DNA of 64,000 bases from Hygrocybe punicea (GCA_963556145.1 OY744465.1:1860001-1924000); one strand, 5' to 3'. Shown: positions 22,515 through 34,073, numbered from the stretch's first letter. Notes: generated by a model from the letters alone, not told the origin. Translations and numbers: made by a program.

Positions 22515-24495
22515 CCATGCATCAGCAAATCAGCAATTTGTCTGACAGGTCTGGGGTGGTCTGGGCCCGACCAGTCCAGACCATAAAACCTTCCGGACCA
22601 TGATGTTAGATTCTAATTTCTCCCGACCACTTCCAGATGGCGTCATCTGGACCAGACCACTCCCAGACCAGCTCAGACAGATTTCCAGACCATGTATTAT
22701 AACAATAGAATAACAGAAAAATAATACATTGATAACAAACTCAAAAGATAAATTATCCAGAGCCAATACAGCAACCATCCTCGCAATGTGTATCCATGCT
22801 CCATTCTCTTCTTCATCATGCACCACCTGTCATCATTATCCATCAATATGGGCAGAATGGAAGAGGGGGCAAACAAAGGGAGAAGGGGGAGAAGAGAGAG
22901 GTGCACAGGGAGAGAGCACCGGGAGCGTACGGGTGGGCTTGGCTGGTTGACGCATTCGGTGTCGGGCATTGTTCGGCTGGGTTTCCTGTCCGTTGCACAT
23001 GGCCCTGGGCTCGGTGTTGCCCATGTGTCCATCAGGACCATTATGGGCAGGGTCGTTCAGTGCTGGCAGTGGCTTTGTCACCATACTTTGTTCCTGGGAG
23101 TGGCGTGACGGCATGGGCTCAGGAGTGTGGGCGTGGGTATGCACCACCATAGTTGGTCAGTAACAGATGCGAAAAAAATCGTACCTTTGCCAGCTGGGGT
23201 GGGCACACCACGCTCACCGCGTCCGCTGCCCGTCTGCCCATATTCCCTCGCACCACCATCGTCGTCCGATGCTGGGCATCTTGTGTCTTGTGGACGTTGT
23301 CGGTACAGACATTGAGGTGGGCGTGTATACGGGTATGGGTGTGAACTGGGCACGGCCAGAGTCAGTCAGTAAACAAGACAAGAAAAGAGAAAAATGTACC
23401 GACTCAGTGGGGCACCAGCCCCTGCTGCTTCTGTTGCACCAGACTCGTCATCGTCTCCTCCTGGTTGCCATTGGTACCCTGCACTGGCTCTTGTTCGTGG
23501 TGCGTGTGGTGTGTGGAGATGTTGAGGTGCACGTCACTGAGCTGGGCGTGGGTATCATAGTAATGGGCAAAATAAAAATAAAAACAAATTACAGTGGGTG
23601 GCATGCTAGCCCCCGCTGCTTTCATCTTATCTCCACTCTTGCATTGGTCGCCGTTGGGGTGTTCAGGGCCATAGCCTTCGGTTGGTGGTGGAGGCGTTGG
23701 GCGTTGCGGTTGTGGGTCTGGGCGTTGGGCACGAGGTAATATTTTTTCGCATGTAATTTACATACCTTGAGGAGGGCCATGTTGCTTGGGCTTCGTTGCC
23801 TATCATTGGCTATGTCACTGCGGTGGCCATCATTACAGTTGATAATTAGTGAAAATAATGAAAAACTTAACTTTGCCGCGGTGAGCGCAACGGGTCCATT
23901 CTCTGTTGTCCACCTTGAGGTGTTGTCTTTTGCCGCATGTTGTTTGCTGCCATCGCCGTTGTGTCTCCGTTGCATGTAAGCTGGTGTCATTATATTTGAG
24001 AGTAGTGTACTAGTAATTGAAAAAGCGAAAAGGCTTACATTTAGGTGGTACACCAACTCCACGGCACATTCAGCCTTGGGGCGCATTGATCACCGTTCGT
24101 GTAGCCTGTCTTGTCATTGGCTTTGGGAGCGTGGAAGCGCATTTGGTTGCCGTTTGTTGCGCGAGGGTGATGGAATGCATTGAAATATTCACACGGTTGA
24201 AAACCGCACGGACCATACTTACTTCTATATAATGTGAGAACTTATTAGTACTTCCTACTTATATCGTAAGTTAGCTGGTTTACACTTAGCAATAATTTTA
24301 TCTGGTTCTCGAAATTTATATAAGTGGTCTTGAATGGTCTGGAGGGTCTGCCACCACCATAGTATCTTAGCTGTCGTGGTCTGATGTGTCTGGATTGTTG
24401 TGAAAATCATGTCAGAACAAAATTGGTCTGGGCCAGACCTCTCCAGACCAGAAAGTCTCGCAGAACCTTTTGCCGATTTGCTGATGATCCACCAA
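22515..24495. mobile_element. Low-complexity insert with GGTCTGG arrays, boundaries approximate
   Basis: Both edges carry clusters of GGTCTGG/CCAGACC words (22,540-22,690 and 24,325-24,450). They are flanked by an inverted pair ATCAGCAAATC...GATTTGCTGAT (about 22,519 and 24,483). The interior has GC-rich Pro/His/Gly-type low-complexity blocks separated by A/T-rich strips near 23,170, 23,385, 23,575, 23,745, 23,865 and 24,020. On the minus strand several strips start with a splice-donor-like word (GTACGA, GTACAT, GTAATT, GTATGT, GTAAGC). No transposase and no clear target duplication are seen. The architecture resembles the hAT-type cassettes elsewhere in the window. Confidence 0.45.
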
Positions 24496-24505
24496 ACGAC
24501 CCCGC

Positions 24506-26261
24506 ATGCCTCCGAAAGGAAAGCAGAAGCAAACCCCTGGGGCTGCTGTCGAGACCTTCAAGGTTTCCTGGTCCGATTCGCATGATTCATCCAGGACTGA
24601 AAGGCTCATCGACTGGCTGGATGAATACCCTGCGGAGCGACACATGCTGTTTTCTGATTCGACTCAAGATGCAAGAGCTGAAGGGCGTCGTCAGGATGTT
24701 GGCAAAACACAGAAATCCGTGTATCATGCAATGATTGCACAACACGTCTTTGGAAATGACCGAAATCCTGATTATCTGCGGCACTACCAAGCAAACCCCG
24801 CCAAGTTCGCAAAATTGGTTGCGGATTGAATTACTACGTATGTGCAACCTGTTTCCATCTTTTTCCGCCTTTTTCCTTGGTGCTGATGCCATCAATAAAG
24901 TCTCAAGAAGAAATATCGCGAGAAATGTACACTCCTCGGCTCCACAGGTTCTGGCTTGACATGGGAGCAGTTAACCGTGCACCCGGAGCACCAGAATCTT
25001 GCGAGTGAGTGTTCTCAATATTGCAGGCCTGAAAATGGGACTGATTCAAAGACAGATGTCTTAGTGAAGGTTCAGCACGATTTTCCGTGGTTTTCTCGTC
25101 TGCATGGCTATTGGAGATCCATTCCAAGTTACAACCCTCATGTTGTGTCTTCACAACCAGGTCAAGATCTTCAAGTCGAAGCGCACACGCTGCTATTTCC
25201 CAATGCAGCGCACATAGCGCCACCTGACGATATGATGACTGATGGCCAGGATGCCGAGGTTGTTGAGGAGCAGGTTGACAGAGCCACGCTGCCTGGTGAA
25301 GAAACTCTCCCTTTTGGGCATATGGTCTCAGCTCTGAATAAACCCCTGGACGGTAATTCCACCCCACCCCTTGCAGGCTCCATATCTGTCATTGCCATCA
25401 TCGCTATTTGAGTCATCTTTCCAGGCATCAGCAGCGACTCAGCCCATAAGAAATCCATCTTCTAATCCACCCACACCGCCCAGTCCATTCATCCATTCGC
25501 CGGAAACATCTGGTCCATTTGATTTCTCCACCCTGCGTCAACTTGAGTTTCGTCATGCATCTACATCATCATCCCCTCGTTATTCACCTTATCCAAGCCC
25601 AATCCCATCGCCCATCACACCATTAATGAGTGGTTCACCTGCCGCCACACCTCCTCCTGAACCTGGCCCCTCCAGTGCTGTTTCCACGCAGCATCCTTTG
25701 CTACGCACACCTGCACGAGGCCGTGGTGGTTCCGCACCTCCACATGGCCCTCCTCGTGCAGGTGGACGACGATCTCATTCAGAACTCGAGCAACAAATCC
25801 CAGGTGGAAATCTAGATAACATTTACATGGCTACTGTGGACATGATGGATCGGAGGAAGGAGCGTGAACATCAACGAATCATGAAGGATGCAGAGGTCAA
25901 AATCGAGAAGTACAGAACAGAAAGTCTGCGACTACGTTACTCGACTTCAGCAATGGAGTGGGAGAAAGAGCATATGGAGATCCAGGCAAACAAGGCTCGT
26001 GAACAGCAAGATGCCCAGGAGAATATCCTGAAGTTATACATCCAGTACGAGCATCTCCACTCTCAAAACCAAGGCCAAACACCTGTTTCAAACCAAATGG
26101 TTGGATTTCCGCCCCCGGCTCCGCCCCTCCATACACTGGTTCCAAATCTGCAGTTAACGCCAGACCAACAGGGCCTTGATCTTACCGGAGCTGCAGGAAC
26201 TTCTGAGGGTGGTGATTTATATGGAGCGGATGAAAGCAGGCATTCTGGTGGGATGGGTTAA
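24506..26261 (+). pseudogene. MYB/SANT-like accessory gene of the Harbinger element
   Basis: The start MPPKGKQKQTPGAAVETFKV is followed by SWSDSHDSSRTERLIDWLDE and KTQKSVYHAMIAQHVFGND. This is the Trp-containing SANT/MYB-like domain that accompanies fungal Harbinger transposases and helps them bind terminal repeats. After the intron the frame continues KKKYREKCTLLGSTGSGLTW, then FPWFSRLHGYWRSIPSYNPH. A Pro/Ser-rich region and a C-terminal coiled coil (EREHQRIMKDAEVKIEKYRT) end near 26261. An in-frame TGA at 24827-24829 precedes the donor GTATGT, at a place where the family has a charged residue. As read, the gene is interrupted by one nonsense codon unless that TGA lies in an intron. Confidence 0.65.
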
Positions 26262-26442
26262 ATTTGTTTTGTCTGCGTCGTGTACTATGTTTTTTTGTCT
26301 CTTTCGGTCTCAATATACATGTTATAGCCAAAAAATCGCTATTGGGATGGTTAATCGTACAGAGGTATGTACATGTAGCGCGAAAAGGAGTGAAAAAAAA
26401 AATCAGATGGTAAAAAAAGAAAACGCATGTCATAAATGAGAT

Positions 26443-27993
26443 TTACGTTGCCTGAGAAGGTGGAGGTGCGTATAGCCAACTGGACAGAAGTACGTTCAGT
26501 AAATTTTCACGAAATACCGCCCCTGCCCGAGCAATCGGAGGGGCGGGAGCGCCATCATCATCATCATCGACATCTGCCATTGTGTCCCCATCCTCCTCAC
26601 CATCCTCAGCATTGACCTGAACCGAACGGTTGTAGAAATCGTAACCCAGATCAGTGCTGTCATCGCCATCATGTAGGGTTGAAAATGTGCATCGGTCCCT
26701 CCATGTAGTATCGGAGTCATCGCCCTCAAATTGAATGATAAGATTATGAAGCACTACACAGCAACGGGCCCATAAAATTGCCCACTTGTGAAGTTTGCGA
26801 GAGCCGATCTGGATACGAAGTTCACGGAGGGATTGGAATTGGCCCTTGAGGAGGCCGATCGCATGTTCAGCTCGGACTCGCACAGTTGATAAACGGTAAT
26901 TGAAGCGTCTTTGTTCACGAGAAAGTTCGGTATTGGGCCGTTTCCGAAATGGTGGGACACACCAAGGTCGGACTGGGTATGCTGAGTCGGCCCACATCCA
27001 TTCGCGTTCAGGGAGGAATGTTTGATGATCGGAGGAGATGCGGGTGCTCTGGAATGCGTAGGAGTCATGGGCACTTCCAGTGTGCCCAAGTGAATAGTCG
27101 ATGATGCAAAGATTATGAAGCAGAATGATAAATTGACCATTCATCGAGTACTGCGAAGACTTGTCGAACCATGCTTCTCCGTGTAGACCCGGCTTCTGGA
27201 AAAGAGGGAATGTTGTTCCATCAACGGCCAACCAGCCGTTCCGCCATTCCGGAATCACCTTCCTCTCACTCCAACCTTTAGAGGAGCGTATTTCGTTCTC
27301 CGTCGGCAGGGACATGGCTCGGTCATGAAGACTAATGATCGCTAACATGCACTGCTTTGTGCAATTAACGACGGTTCCAGGTGCAACTCCTGCCCATTCC
27401 GCGATGTCATCAACAGACGACGCGTTTCCGTAGTGACCAATACGGTTGAGAAAGATGCTGAGTTGGACAGGGAGAGGAATTTGATCTTTGAAAGATTTAC
27501 TGACGAATACGGGGTCATCCTTGATGAGGGAGAGGATGTGATCGAAAGTATCCGGATGGACACGGACCTTCCTCTGGAAACGAATTGGACTATTTTCCTT
27601 GTACCACGCGAGGAGATCCATTTGGGAGTTGCGGGGTATTGGTATGCCACGCTGAAGGTAGCGAGTAGAAAGAAGTTGATCTTGCAAGACTTTGAACCTG
27701 TCATAAAGGAGTGTGATGAGGTCGATTTCATCAGGAGCCGGTGAGCTATCACGAATGTGATCAGAGATTGGAGAACTGCCTTGCCATGATGAAAGGGGAC
27801 TGCTTGAAGCAGAGGATGGCTGGGATGTATTGTGGCTATCGACATCGCTATCCTCGTCATCCGATAACAAATATTTGACGAGTTCGAGGTTGGTCTCCAT
27901 GTAACGTTTTTGAAGCGAATCAAGCATAATTTGCCGTTTTGTAACACGAAGTCGAGGAGGACGTGGAGGATGTGAATTTGGGAGTTGAGGCAT
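26443..27993 (-). CDS. Harbinger transposase (DDE_4-type nuclease)
   Basis: The open frame of 516 residues is uninterrupted. An N-terminal segment (RLRVTKRQIMLDSLQKRYME) and an acidic Ser-rich stretch precede a helix-turn-helix-like part (YGNASSVDDIAEWAGVAPGT). The nuclease core follows. The catalytic acids appear in order: VDGTTFPLF (D), HTGSAHDSYAF (D) and RVRAEHAIGLLKGQF (E). An Asp-rich patch and a short hydrophobic tail end it. Nothing in the reading frame is broken, so this protein could still act if expressed. Its usual partner is the MYB-like protein encoded on the opposite strand. Confidence 0.88.
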   Translation of the reverse strand: MPQLPNSHPPRPPRLRVTKRQIMLDSLQKRYMETNLELVKYLLSDDEDSDVDSHNTSQPSSASSSPLSSWQGSSPISDHIRDSSPAPDEIDLITLLYDRFKVLQDQLLSTRYLQRGIPIPRNSQMDLLAWYKENSPIRFQRKVRVHPDTFDHILSLIKDDPVFVSKSFKDQIPLPVQLSIFLNRIGHYGNASSVDDIAEWAGVAPGTVVNCTKQCMLAIISLHDRAMSLPTENEIRSSKGWSERKVIPEWRNGWLAVDGTTFPLFQKPGLHGEAWFDKSSQYSMNGQFIILLHNLCIIDYSLGHTGSAHDSYAFQSTRISSDHQTFLPEREWMWADSAYPVRPWCVPPFRKRPNTELSREQRRFNYRLSTVRVRAEHAIGLLKGQFQSLRELRIQIGSRKLHKWAILWARCCVVLHNLIIQFEGDDSDTTWRDRCTFSTLHDGDDSTDLGYDFYNRSVQVNAEDGEEDGDTMADVDDDDDGAPAPPIARAGAVFRENLLNVLLSSWLYAPPPSQAT

Positions 27994-28491
27994 TTTGTCG
28001 TACTCGAGCCATGCAAGTTGGTGATAAAACGTGAATACAACAAGTCGTATTCTATGTTTTCTAACCTATTACATTCAAACTCAGAGGGTATGCTGGGCTT
28101 TTGCTGGCTGTTCAACATAGACCCTGACAGCGTGTCCCACCACATGATTTGAAGGCGCCTAATGCATAATGCATAGGGTGGCGAGCGGGGTTATGCATTA
28201 TGAAAATGTAACAAGTCAACGTCCAAATGTGTATCTCTCCCCAAAATACCTAGCGCCATCAATCAATGGAAAATTTTTGAGCTTGCAACAGTTGTCTGTG
28301 TATGACATTGCACATGCACATTTATTATTCCGCAGGTTGCGCAAGGTCACGCAACCTCCGCAATTTGTACCAGCTTTTAATTTCTGTTATATAACTACAG
28401 GCAGTTTACATTGTAAAAATTACCCTGCCAGTGCCGTCGTGTTATTGAGCTTGACAGCCTGCTGTTGTACACTCCACCACCAACATCTCAA

Positions 28492-28542
28492 CCTCGAAAA
28501 TACAGGCCCTTGTCAATTGACATGGCTGTCGTGTTTGTGAGG
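28492..28542. repeat. Symmetric TCAATTGA motif, copy in left arm
   Basis: The site opens CCTCGAAAA and closes TTTGTGAGG around a central TCAATTGA. It spans 51 bp with near two-fold symmetry. It is one of six sites in the window that share this design. Confidence 0.65.
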
Positions 28543-29119
28543 TAGATTGGTGGGTGGTGGGGTAGCCATGGGCACCTGGGTGCCATCTTCCACCCATCTA
28601 TCCTTGTCCTTGTCCCAGCCTCCCGTCGCCATCTTGACGCCTCGGGAATGCAGGGCCATGTTCACGAAGTGATTTTGGAAGTGGCGCTGGTGCTGGCCCC
28701 GGTGTTCACATTGTTGTGCCATCCTCACAAATTTTCATCATCCTTGCCTTGATGGTGGTCCACGGTGAAGTTGTCTGCAATGTCGGACGTAGCATCAATG
28801 TTGTGACGGAGAAATTTTTGAATTACATAATTTGGACTTATCCCTTCTCCATCACGATGACAAACACCAACGTAATCACAAAAGACCAGAGCGACACGCA
28901 TAACGACCAAGACAAATGACATTGTCCTGGACTTGGATGAGTCCTCGCCATCTCCTACTTGGACAGCAGTCACAAGAACAAGAACTTCTGTCCCCACCAT
29001 CGCCATCGTTGACAGGCTCCGGCTCCGGCTCTAGCCAAGGAGGCCCTGCCTTCTTCACATGCCGTCGGTTCGCTCCGACATTGCCCCATGTATTTGACAG
29101 GGGGCCACCCACCAATCTA

Positions 29120-29170
29120 CCTCGCAAACACAACAGCCATGTCAATTGACAAGGGCCTGTATTTTCGAGA
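29120..29170. repeat. Symmetric TCAATTGA motif, copy in right arm
   Basis: This is the mirror copy of the left-arm site. It opens CCTCGCAAA and ends TTTTCGAGA, with TCAATTGA in the middle. Confidence 0.65.
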
Positions 29171-29385
29171 TTGAGATGTTGGTGGTGGAGTGCACAACAG
29201 CAGGCTGTCAAGCTCAATAACACGACGGCACTGGCAGGGTAATTTTTACAATGTAAACTGCCTGTAGTTATATAACAGAAATTAAAAGCTGGTACAAATT
29301 GCGGAGGTTGCGCGACCTTGCGCAACCTGCAGAATAATAAATGTGCATGTGCAACGTCATAGTCTGTGAGGCACTAGGGATAACC

Positions 29386-31519
29386 ATGCCTCCTGAGCAC
29401 ACCCGCAAATCTCGCGACAAGCCTGCACCTTACAGATGCAAGCCTGGACCGAAGACCAAACAAGCCAAAGACAATCCAGCAACATCAGCAAAGGCTTCGA
29501 CGAGCAACAAACATGACAACCTCACCCTTTATGATTGGATAACCATCTTCACGTACATTGATGCACATCCAACCCTGGGCCAGACAGCCATTGTCGAGCA
29601 TTTCAAATCCAAAACTGTCGGGGCTCTAGTTTTTACGCAGTCAACATTATCTCAAAAGCTCAAGAACCGTGAAAAACTCGAGGTCCGAGTGCAAGCAAAC
29701 CCAAATGCACTCTCATCCAAACGACCTCGTGTTGTGGCACAACCTGATGTCGAGCGTGCGCTAGTGCTTTGGATGAGGTCTATGGAAGAGAAGCGAGAGA
29801 CCGTGAATGGTCCCATGTTGGTGGAGAAAAGAAAGCGTTTCGAGAAGCACTTCAATGTCCCAGAACAAGATCGGCTCCTTGGTGATGGTTGGGTTGGATC
29901 ATTCTGTAAAACGTAAGTCTCCGCTCTGATGCATTCCAATGGTGAACAGATACTCTAGACAGGTACAAAATCAAAGAATACCAGGGGCACGGAGAAGCGG
30001 GTTCAGTTGATCTTGCAGCTGTCGATGCTGAGCAAAAGTGAATGCGAGAGGTCCTAGCACGATTTGTGAAGAGAAACAGATGGAACTTTGATGAATTGGC
30101 ATTGTTTGCATTTGCACCGCCAGATCGTGGGCTTGCAACAAAGCAGATGAGTGGCAAGAAGAAGAGCAAATTTCGGGTTACTCTTGGCTTTGCTTGCAAT
30201 TCAGACGGCACAGAGAAATCGCCCTTGTTCTTCATCGGGAAGTCGAAGCAACCACGGTGCTTCAAGAAGTGTTCACCAACATCGCGTGGCTTCTACTACC
30301 GCAACAACAAAAAGGCTTGGATGACATCAGTGCTTTTTGAGGAGTACGTCTGTGTTACTCACAACCCAATTAGCATGCCTAATGTGTTGGATACAGATGG
30401 GTCAAGAAGTTTGATTTAAAGATGCGTGAGGAAAAACACCATGTCTGCTTGACTGTCGATAATTTCTCAGGCCACGAAATTGCATACCAGCCAACAAATG
30501 TACAGATCGAGTTCTTCAAGCCGAACCTAACACCATTCATCCAACCCCTGGATGCTGGCATCATCCGATGCTTCAAAGCGCATTATCGCCGTGCTTTTTG
30601 TCACCGTGCTCTGGATCTTGATGACGCAGGGGAGCAAGAAATCTACAAAGTCAACTTACTCGAGGCCATGCTTATGGCAAAGGAGGCATGGGACAGCGTT
30701 ACTACGACAACCATCGTAAACTGTTGGGATCACACCAGCATACAGCGGGCACCAATTATACTTCGTGTGCCCACTGTTTCTCCATCTACTCAGCCGCCGT
30801 CAGACTTAAAGGATGTGGGTGGTTGGAATATCATGCAAACTTTTGCCACGACCGACATGGGATTACCTGAGGCTGAGCAAGCCTTGAAGGATCACTTCGG
30901 GGATAACTACGCCGATGAAAAGTGGAGACCTGCACTGTGTGTGGTCATGGCAGCAGAGAATAATGTTGCAGTCGCTCTCGAGGCTATGAACAAGATTCGA
31001 CTTGCCTCAAGTCCCAATGTGGCCGCCTCGCCCACTCATGCTGATACCAATCAGAGCCGAGAAGTCGAGGAAGATTTGCTGAATTCTGTTGCAGAGTTGA
31101 AGAAACGTAACCGCATCTTTGGACCTGTGCCAACATTGGAAGAGTTACTTGATCCTGTCGAAGAAGACGAAGTCGGACACTCACCATATCAATTCGAGGG
31201 TGGAGATGATGATATTGTTGCACAAGTTCATCGTGAACAAGCTGCGGAGCGTGGAGATGTTATTGAGATTGCATCAGACTCAGAGGACGAGGATGACGAA
31301 GAGGAAAAGGGGGCTGATATGAGCAATGCTGAGATGATAAAACTCTGCGAGCCGCTAGAAAAGGCAAGTTTGGATAGTGCTGCGGAGTGCTCTCTGGACC
31401 TTTTGCGAGGCTTGCGGCGCTTCCGGGCCCAGTTGTTACGAGTCAGCTTGCAGAACGCAAAGCAGACGACACTGACCAGTTTATGGGGGGTAAAAAATGT
31501 CGTAGATGTCACGCCTTGA
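29386..31519 (+). pseudogene. pogo/Tigger-type transposase (CENP-B HTH plus DDE_1)
   Basis: The start MPPEHTRKSRDKPAPYRCKP leads into two CENP-B-like helix-turn-helix units (NLTLYDWITIFTYIDAHPTL, VERALVLWMRSMEEKRETVN). Introns follow at about 29,913 and 30,342. The DDE core carries acids in WNFDELALFAF, CLTVDNFSGHE and IQPLDAGIIRCF. The acidic C-terminal tail (DSEDEDDEEEKG) is common in the family. The only clear lesion is an in-frame TGA at 30039-30041 (EQK*MREVL). All three catalytic acids remain. Pogo elements duplicate TA, which agrees with the flanks of this element. Confidence 0.82.
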
Positions 31520-32903
31520 CTAGTGTCACAAAGTGTGACAAGTATGATAATGCATATATCTCATAACGCATAGGCTACAGGTGGGAACCAGCACTATGCA
31601 TTATGAGATATTCAACTGTACTGGTATGTTTCTTCTACATATTTGTTGTCGTTTATGGAGATGCATGATATTGACTGCAGTTGATTGTAGGTTGTGGCGA
31701 AGCCTTTTGCATCTGTCTACCCTCCTGAAGTTAAACATGTTGGCCAGACATGCAAAAGTATACTCGCACCCCGAGTAGCGCAGAAAATTATAGGACGTCC
31801 CGAGTGTGCGGCTCTTGTCACAGACCTCTATGCAGGTGAAGGCTTCCCCTCGCCTCCGAACACATACCCTCCCACCCGTGTGGATGATCCACTTGTGGTT
31901 CCGCTGCGCATAGATGATAGCTTTGACGTGACTAGAATCAATGCCATCATTTCCATCAATGCCTTTGCATCCCACCCGCTCCGTAGAGCAGAGTTCACGA
32001 AGACGCCAAACGATGTGGTTGAGCCAGTTGCATTGCATCTCACCCTGTCCCTATTCAACCATGCGTGCTTCGCAAATGTTGTCCGCTATACGCTTGGAGA
32101 CATTATCGTCATGCACGCGAATGAAGACATGAGCTGTGGGACAGAACTCACCGTTGCGTACGCATGCGCTGGCAACCACCTCACGCGTGGGCAAACTCTT
32201 GCTCGCCACCTGGGTGATAAATTTTGTGACTGTAAATTTTGTGGATTGGACCATGCAGACGGTGATAACGCTTGTCGCAAACGAGAGAAGATCCTCTTGG
32301 ACCATGATCGCACCAAGGCCACTCTGGCATCTAGCTCCTCTCTCGAGGCCAGCCATGAAGCCTGTATCCGTGATTTAGAAAGCACATACTCACCTGGACG
32401 TGGGCCGTTACGCCCTTCTCTGTTCTTCTGTCACCTTGGCCTTGCCCAAGTCTACATGGACCGTACCGCTGAGAAATGCGATGTCTCATGGTATGCAGAT
32501 GCTCGACGATCTTTGTTTGCCAGTCTAGCAGTGGTTGTAATTGTTAGAAAACGTACACAACGCCGTGATGGGACTTTCTTTCCAATTGCGTTAAACAACC
32601 TTCCTTGTACCGGGGCTCACGACGACGCCATCATTGCGATGGTGCAGCTGGCTATCACATATTACTGTCAACAAGAGCGTCCGAAAGCTCATGAATGGGT
32701 GCGTGCCGCATACTGGTGTGAGTAACAATGTGTACATGTTGGAGCAGATTATGGTGTACTAACTCGTCGACCATGCAGTACATGCGTCCAGTCGGGGCGG
32801 TGATGCCACATTCTTCCATACATGGTTCAATGAATTCTTGAGTATATTAGGCCCGGATATCATGATACTGTTTGACAGCGTAAGGTACAGCAGTGGCTAC
32901 TAA

Positions 32904-33541
32904 ACAAGGTTTTCATTTGTCCCAGCCCCCTTTCAGGCTCCCTCATGTTGGTTATAACCATTCCATTCCAATTAACATGCAGAATACAGACGTACTAGTA
33001 GAGCAGGAACCTATAGCCTTCAGTCCTGTTGGAGGAGGCAGGCCTTATTTATTTCCCTTGGATGGAATACTGCAACATATTGATACAAATCTTGATTCTG
33101 ACTCTGTTTTCATGTTTGTTGATGATGTTCATGATTCAGATCTAGCATTGAACAGTACATACAATTCCTATACTTAACATCATCTTCCAGTCAAGACAGT
33201 ACAAAAAATTGCCCATACTCATCAGATTTCCATTGGATCTCATGTACACAAGAGTCTTTTGGCCATTTATTTTGAAAACCATGACTGTAAGATTGGGCTC
33301 ATGGAATTGTGTCTCACGTCACATGAAAAAGCGTGACAAAACACATATCTGCAAACTACTTCTTCACAGCAACATTACAGAGAAACCGAAGCCAATCATG
33401 TTTTGGAAAACAAGTTTGTGCATAACATGATCGGGCCAAAATTTTTATAAAGTTGTTGCGGCTGATGTAGTTTGACTGCTGAGTGTTTCTTCAGCCAGGA
33501 TAAATTGGAACGGAGTGTGAAATTCTTTTCCTCCACTGCAG
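32904..33541. other. No gene recognised
   Basis: Short frames only. One (32,893-33,177) reads VLVEQEPIAFSPVGGGRPYL with no known motif. It may be part of an older insertion downstream of the SET gene. Confidence 0.35.
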
Positions 33542-33542
33542 C

Positions 33543-34073
33543 ATATGCCCAAAAGGAAGAGTGACTGTCGTCTGAAGAATCTTGGGGTTAATCACAGAAA
33601 GAAGATACCAAAATGTGACAAGAAGAATGTATGATCAAAAAAGAAGAACTGGAGATGTGACACTAATTTATCTTCTGCAGCTGTCTTCGGACAGCTTTAA
33701 ACCCAAATCACCTCTGAGTCAATGTGCACCTGCGCGTTTGACTCCTTTGCAAGATATAACAACTTGCAGGTTCAACCTCCCGAGCTTTGGGAAACAGAGC
33801 AACATGAACCCGAAACGATGGAGCCATCTCAGCAGCAAATTGAGACAGAGTCAGATGAATTTGAGTGTGTCTTTGATGACGATAATAGAGACACATGTGA
33901 GGGCAGCATTGGTTGGGCAGATGATGACAAAGAACAAGAGAGTGAGAGGAGACAGTATACAGGGCTAGTCTACAGCGAGGACTTCCTTTGGCGGGTGGCT
34001 CCCTCCATTTCTGATGCTCGAGCTGCAAAAGATGATTTGGAGAATACACTACATCCACAACGTGCATCAGGAC
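33543..34073 (+). pseudogene. Truncated ORF resembling the N-terminus of an agaricomycete repeat-gene family
   Basis: MPKRKSDCRLKNLGVNHRKK opens a short frame. Another frame holds an acidic stretch (ETESDEFECVFDDDNRDTCE) and ends SISDARAAKDDLENTLHPQR just where a hAT-type element starts. The DARAAKDDL...LHPPR pattern recalls multi-copy transposon-associated proteins of agaricomycetes. That link is from memory and uncertain. Confidence 0.3.

Larger units (their letters stand above)
22353..28160. mobile_element. PIF/Harbinger element nested in pogo, 5,808 bp
   Basis: Terminal inverted repeats of about 95 bp start AGGCGCCTTCAAATCATG at 22353 and end in the complement at 28160, with only a few mismatches. 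A 3 bp target duplication AAT flanks it (22350-22352, 28161-28163), in line with the 3 bp duplications of Harbinger elements. It carries the two usual genes converging on each other: a MYB/SANT-type accessory gene (plus, 24506-26261) and the DDE nuclease (minus, 26443-27993). A low-complexity insert of about 2 kb lies upstream of the MYB gene. Confidence 0.88.
28303..29359. mobile_element. Non-autonomous element with 255 bp inverted arms, TA-flanked
   Basis: The arms 28303-28557 and 29105-29359 are reverse complements with few differences, starting TGACATTGCACATGCACATT. TA flanks both sides (28301-28302, 29360-29361). The core of about 550 bp has no convincing gene. It lies in pogo, 26 bp before the pogo start codon, and each arm carries one copy of the TCAATTGA-centred symmetric motif. 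With such long arms, read-through RNA would fold into a long hairpin. Confidence 0.8.
22242..31618. mobile_element. pogo-type (Tc1/mariner superfamily) element, 9,377 bp with nested insertions
   Basis: A 24 bp perfect terminal inverted repeat starts CAGTTGAATATCTCATAATG at 22242 and ends in its complement at 31618. TA flanks both ends (22240-22241 and 31619-31620), and removing the element with one TA restores the SET reading ...GAATTACTGG. The subterminal sequence repeats TCTCATAATGCAT several times at both ends. The element's own gene is the pogo transposase at 29386-31519. Subtracting the two nested elements (5,808 and 1,057 bp) leaves about 2.5 kb, a normal pogo size. The order of events is therefore pogo into SET first, the others into pogo later. 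Confidence 0.9.
21564..32903 (+). pseudogene. TPR and SET-domain protein gene split by a 9.4 kb transposon
   Basis: The 5' part (21564-22241) encodes MAMLTLENLLSVAGIDSSIE, then a TPR region (YKDEGNAQFKRASY, LKIEPNNDILLLNRSLAYLK) and the start of the SET module (GGRGVVATRDIKCGELL). The 3' part resumes at 31619 after the insertion. It has an intron (31626-31691) then VVAKPFASVYPPEVK, the SET core FNHACFANVVRYTLGDIIVM and SCGTELTVAYACAG. A post-SET-like CDCKFCG follows, and a last exon ends at 32903. The layout is that of TPR-SET proteins (SMYD-like protein lysine methyltransferases, no MYND finger seen). Besides the insertion, an in-frame TGA at 21771 interrupts the TPR part, so the gene was disabled twice. 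Confidence 0.8.

Noticed and set aside
22777..22784. CCTCGCAA near 22,777 as another copy of the symmetric motif
   Set aside because: There is no TCAATTGA core or mirrored arm at the expected distance. A lone 8-mer is expected by chance.
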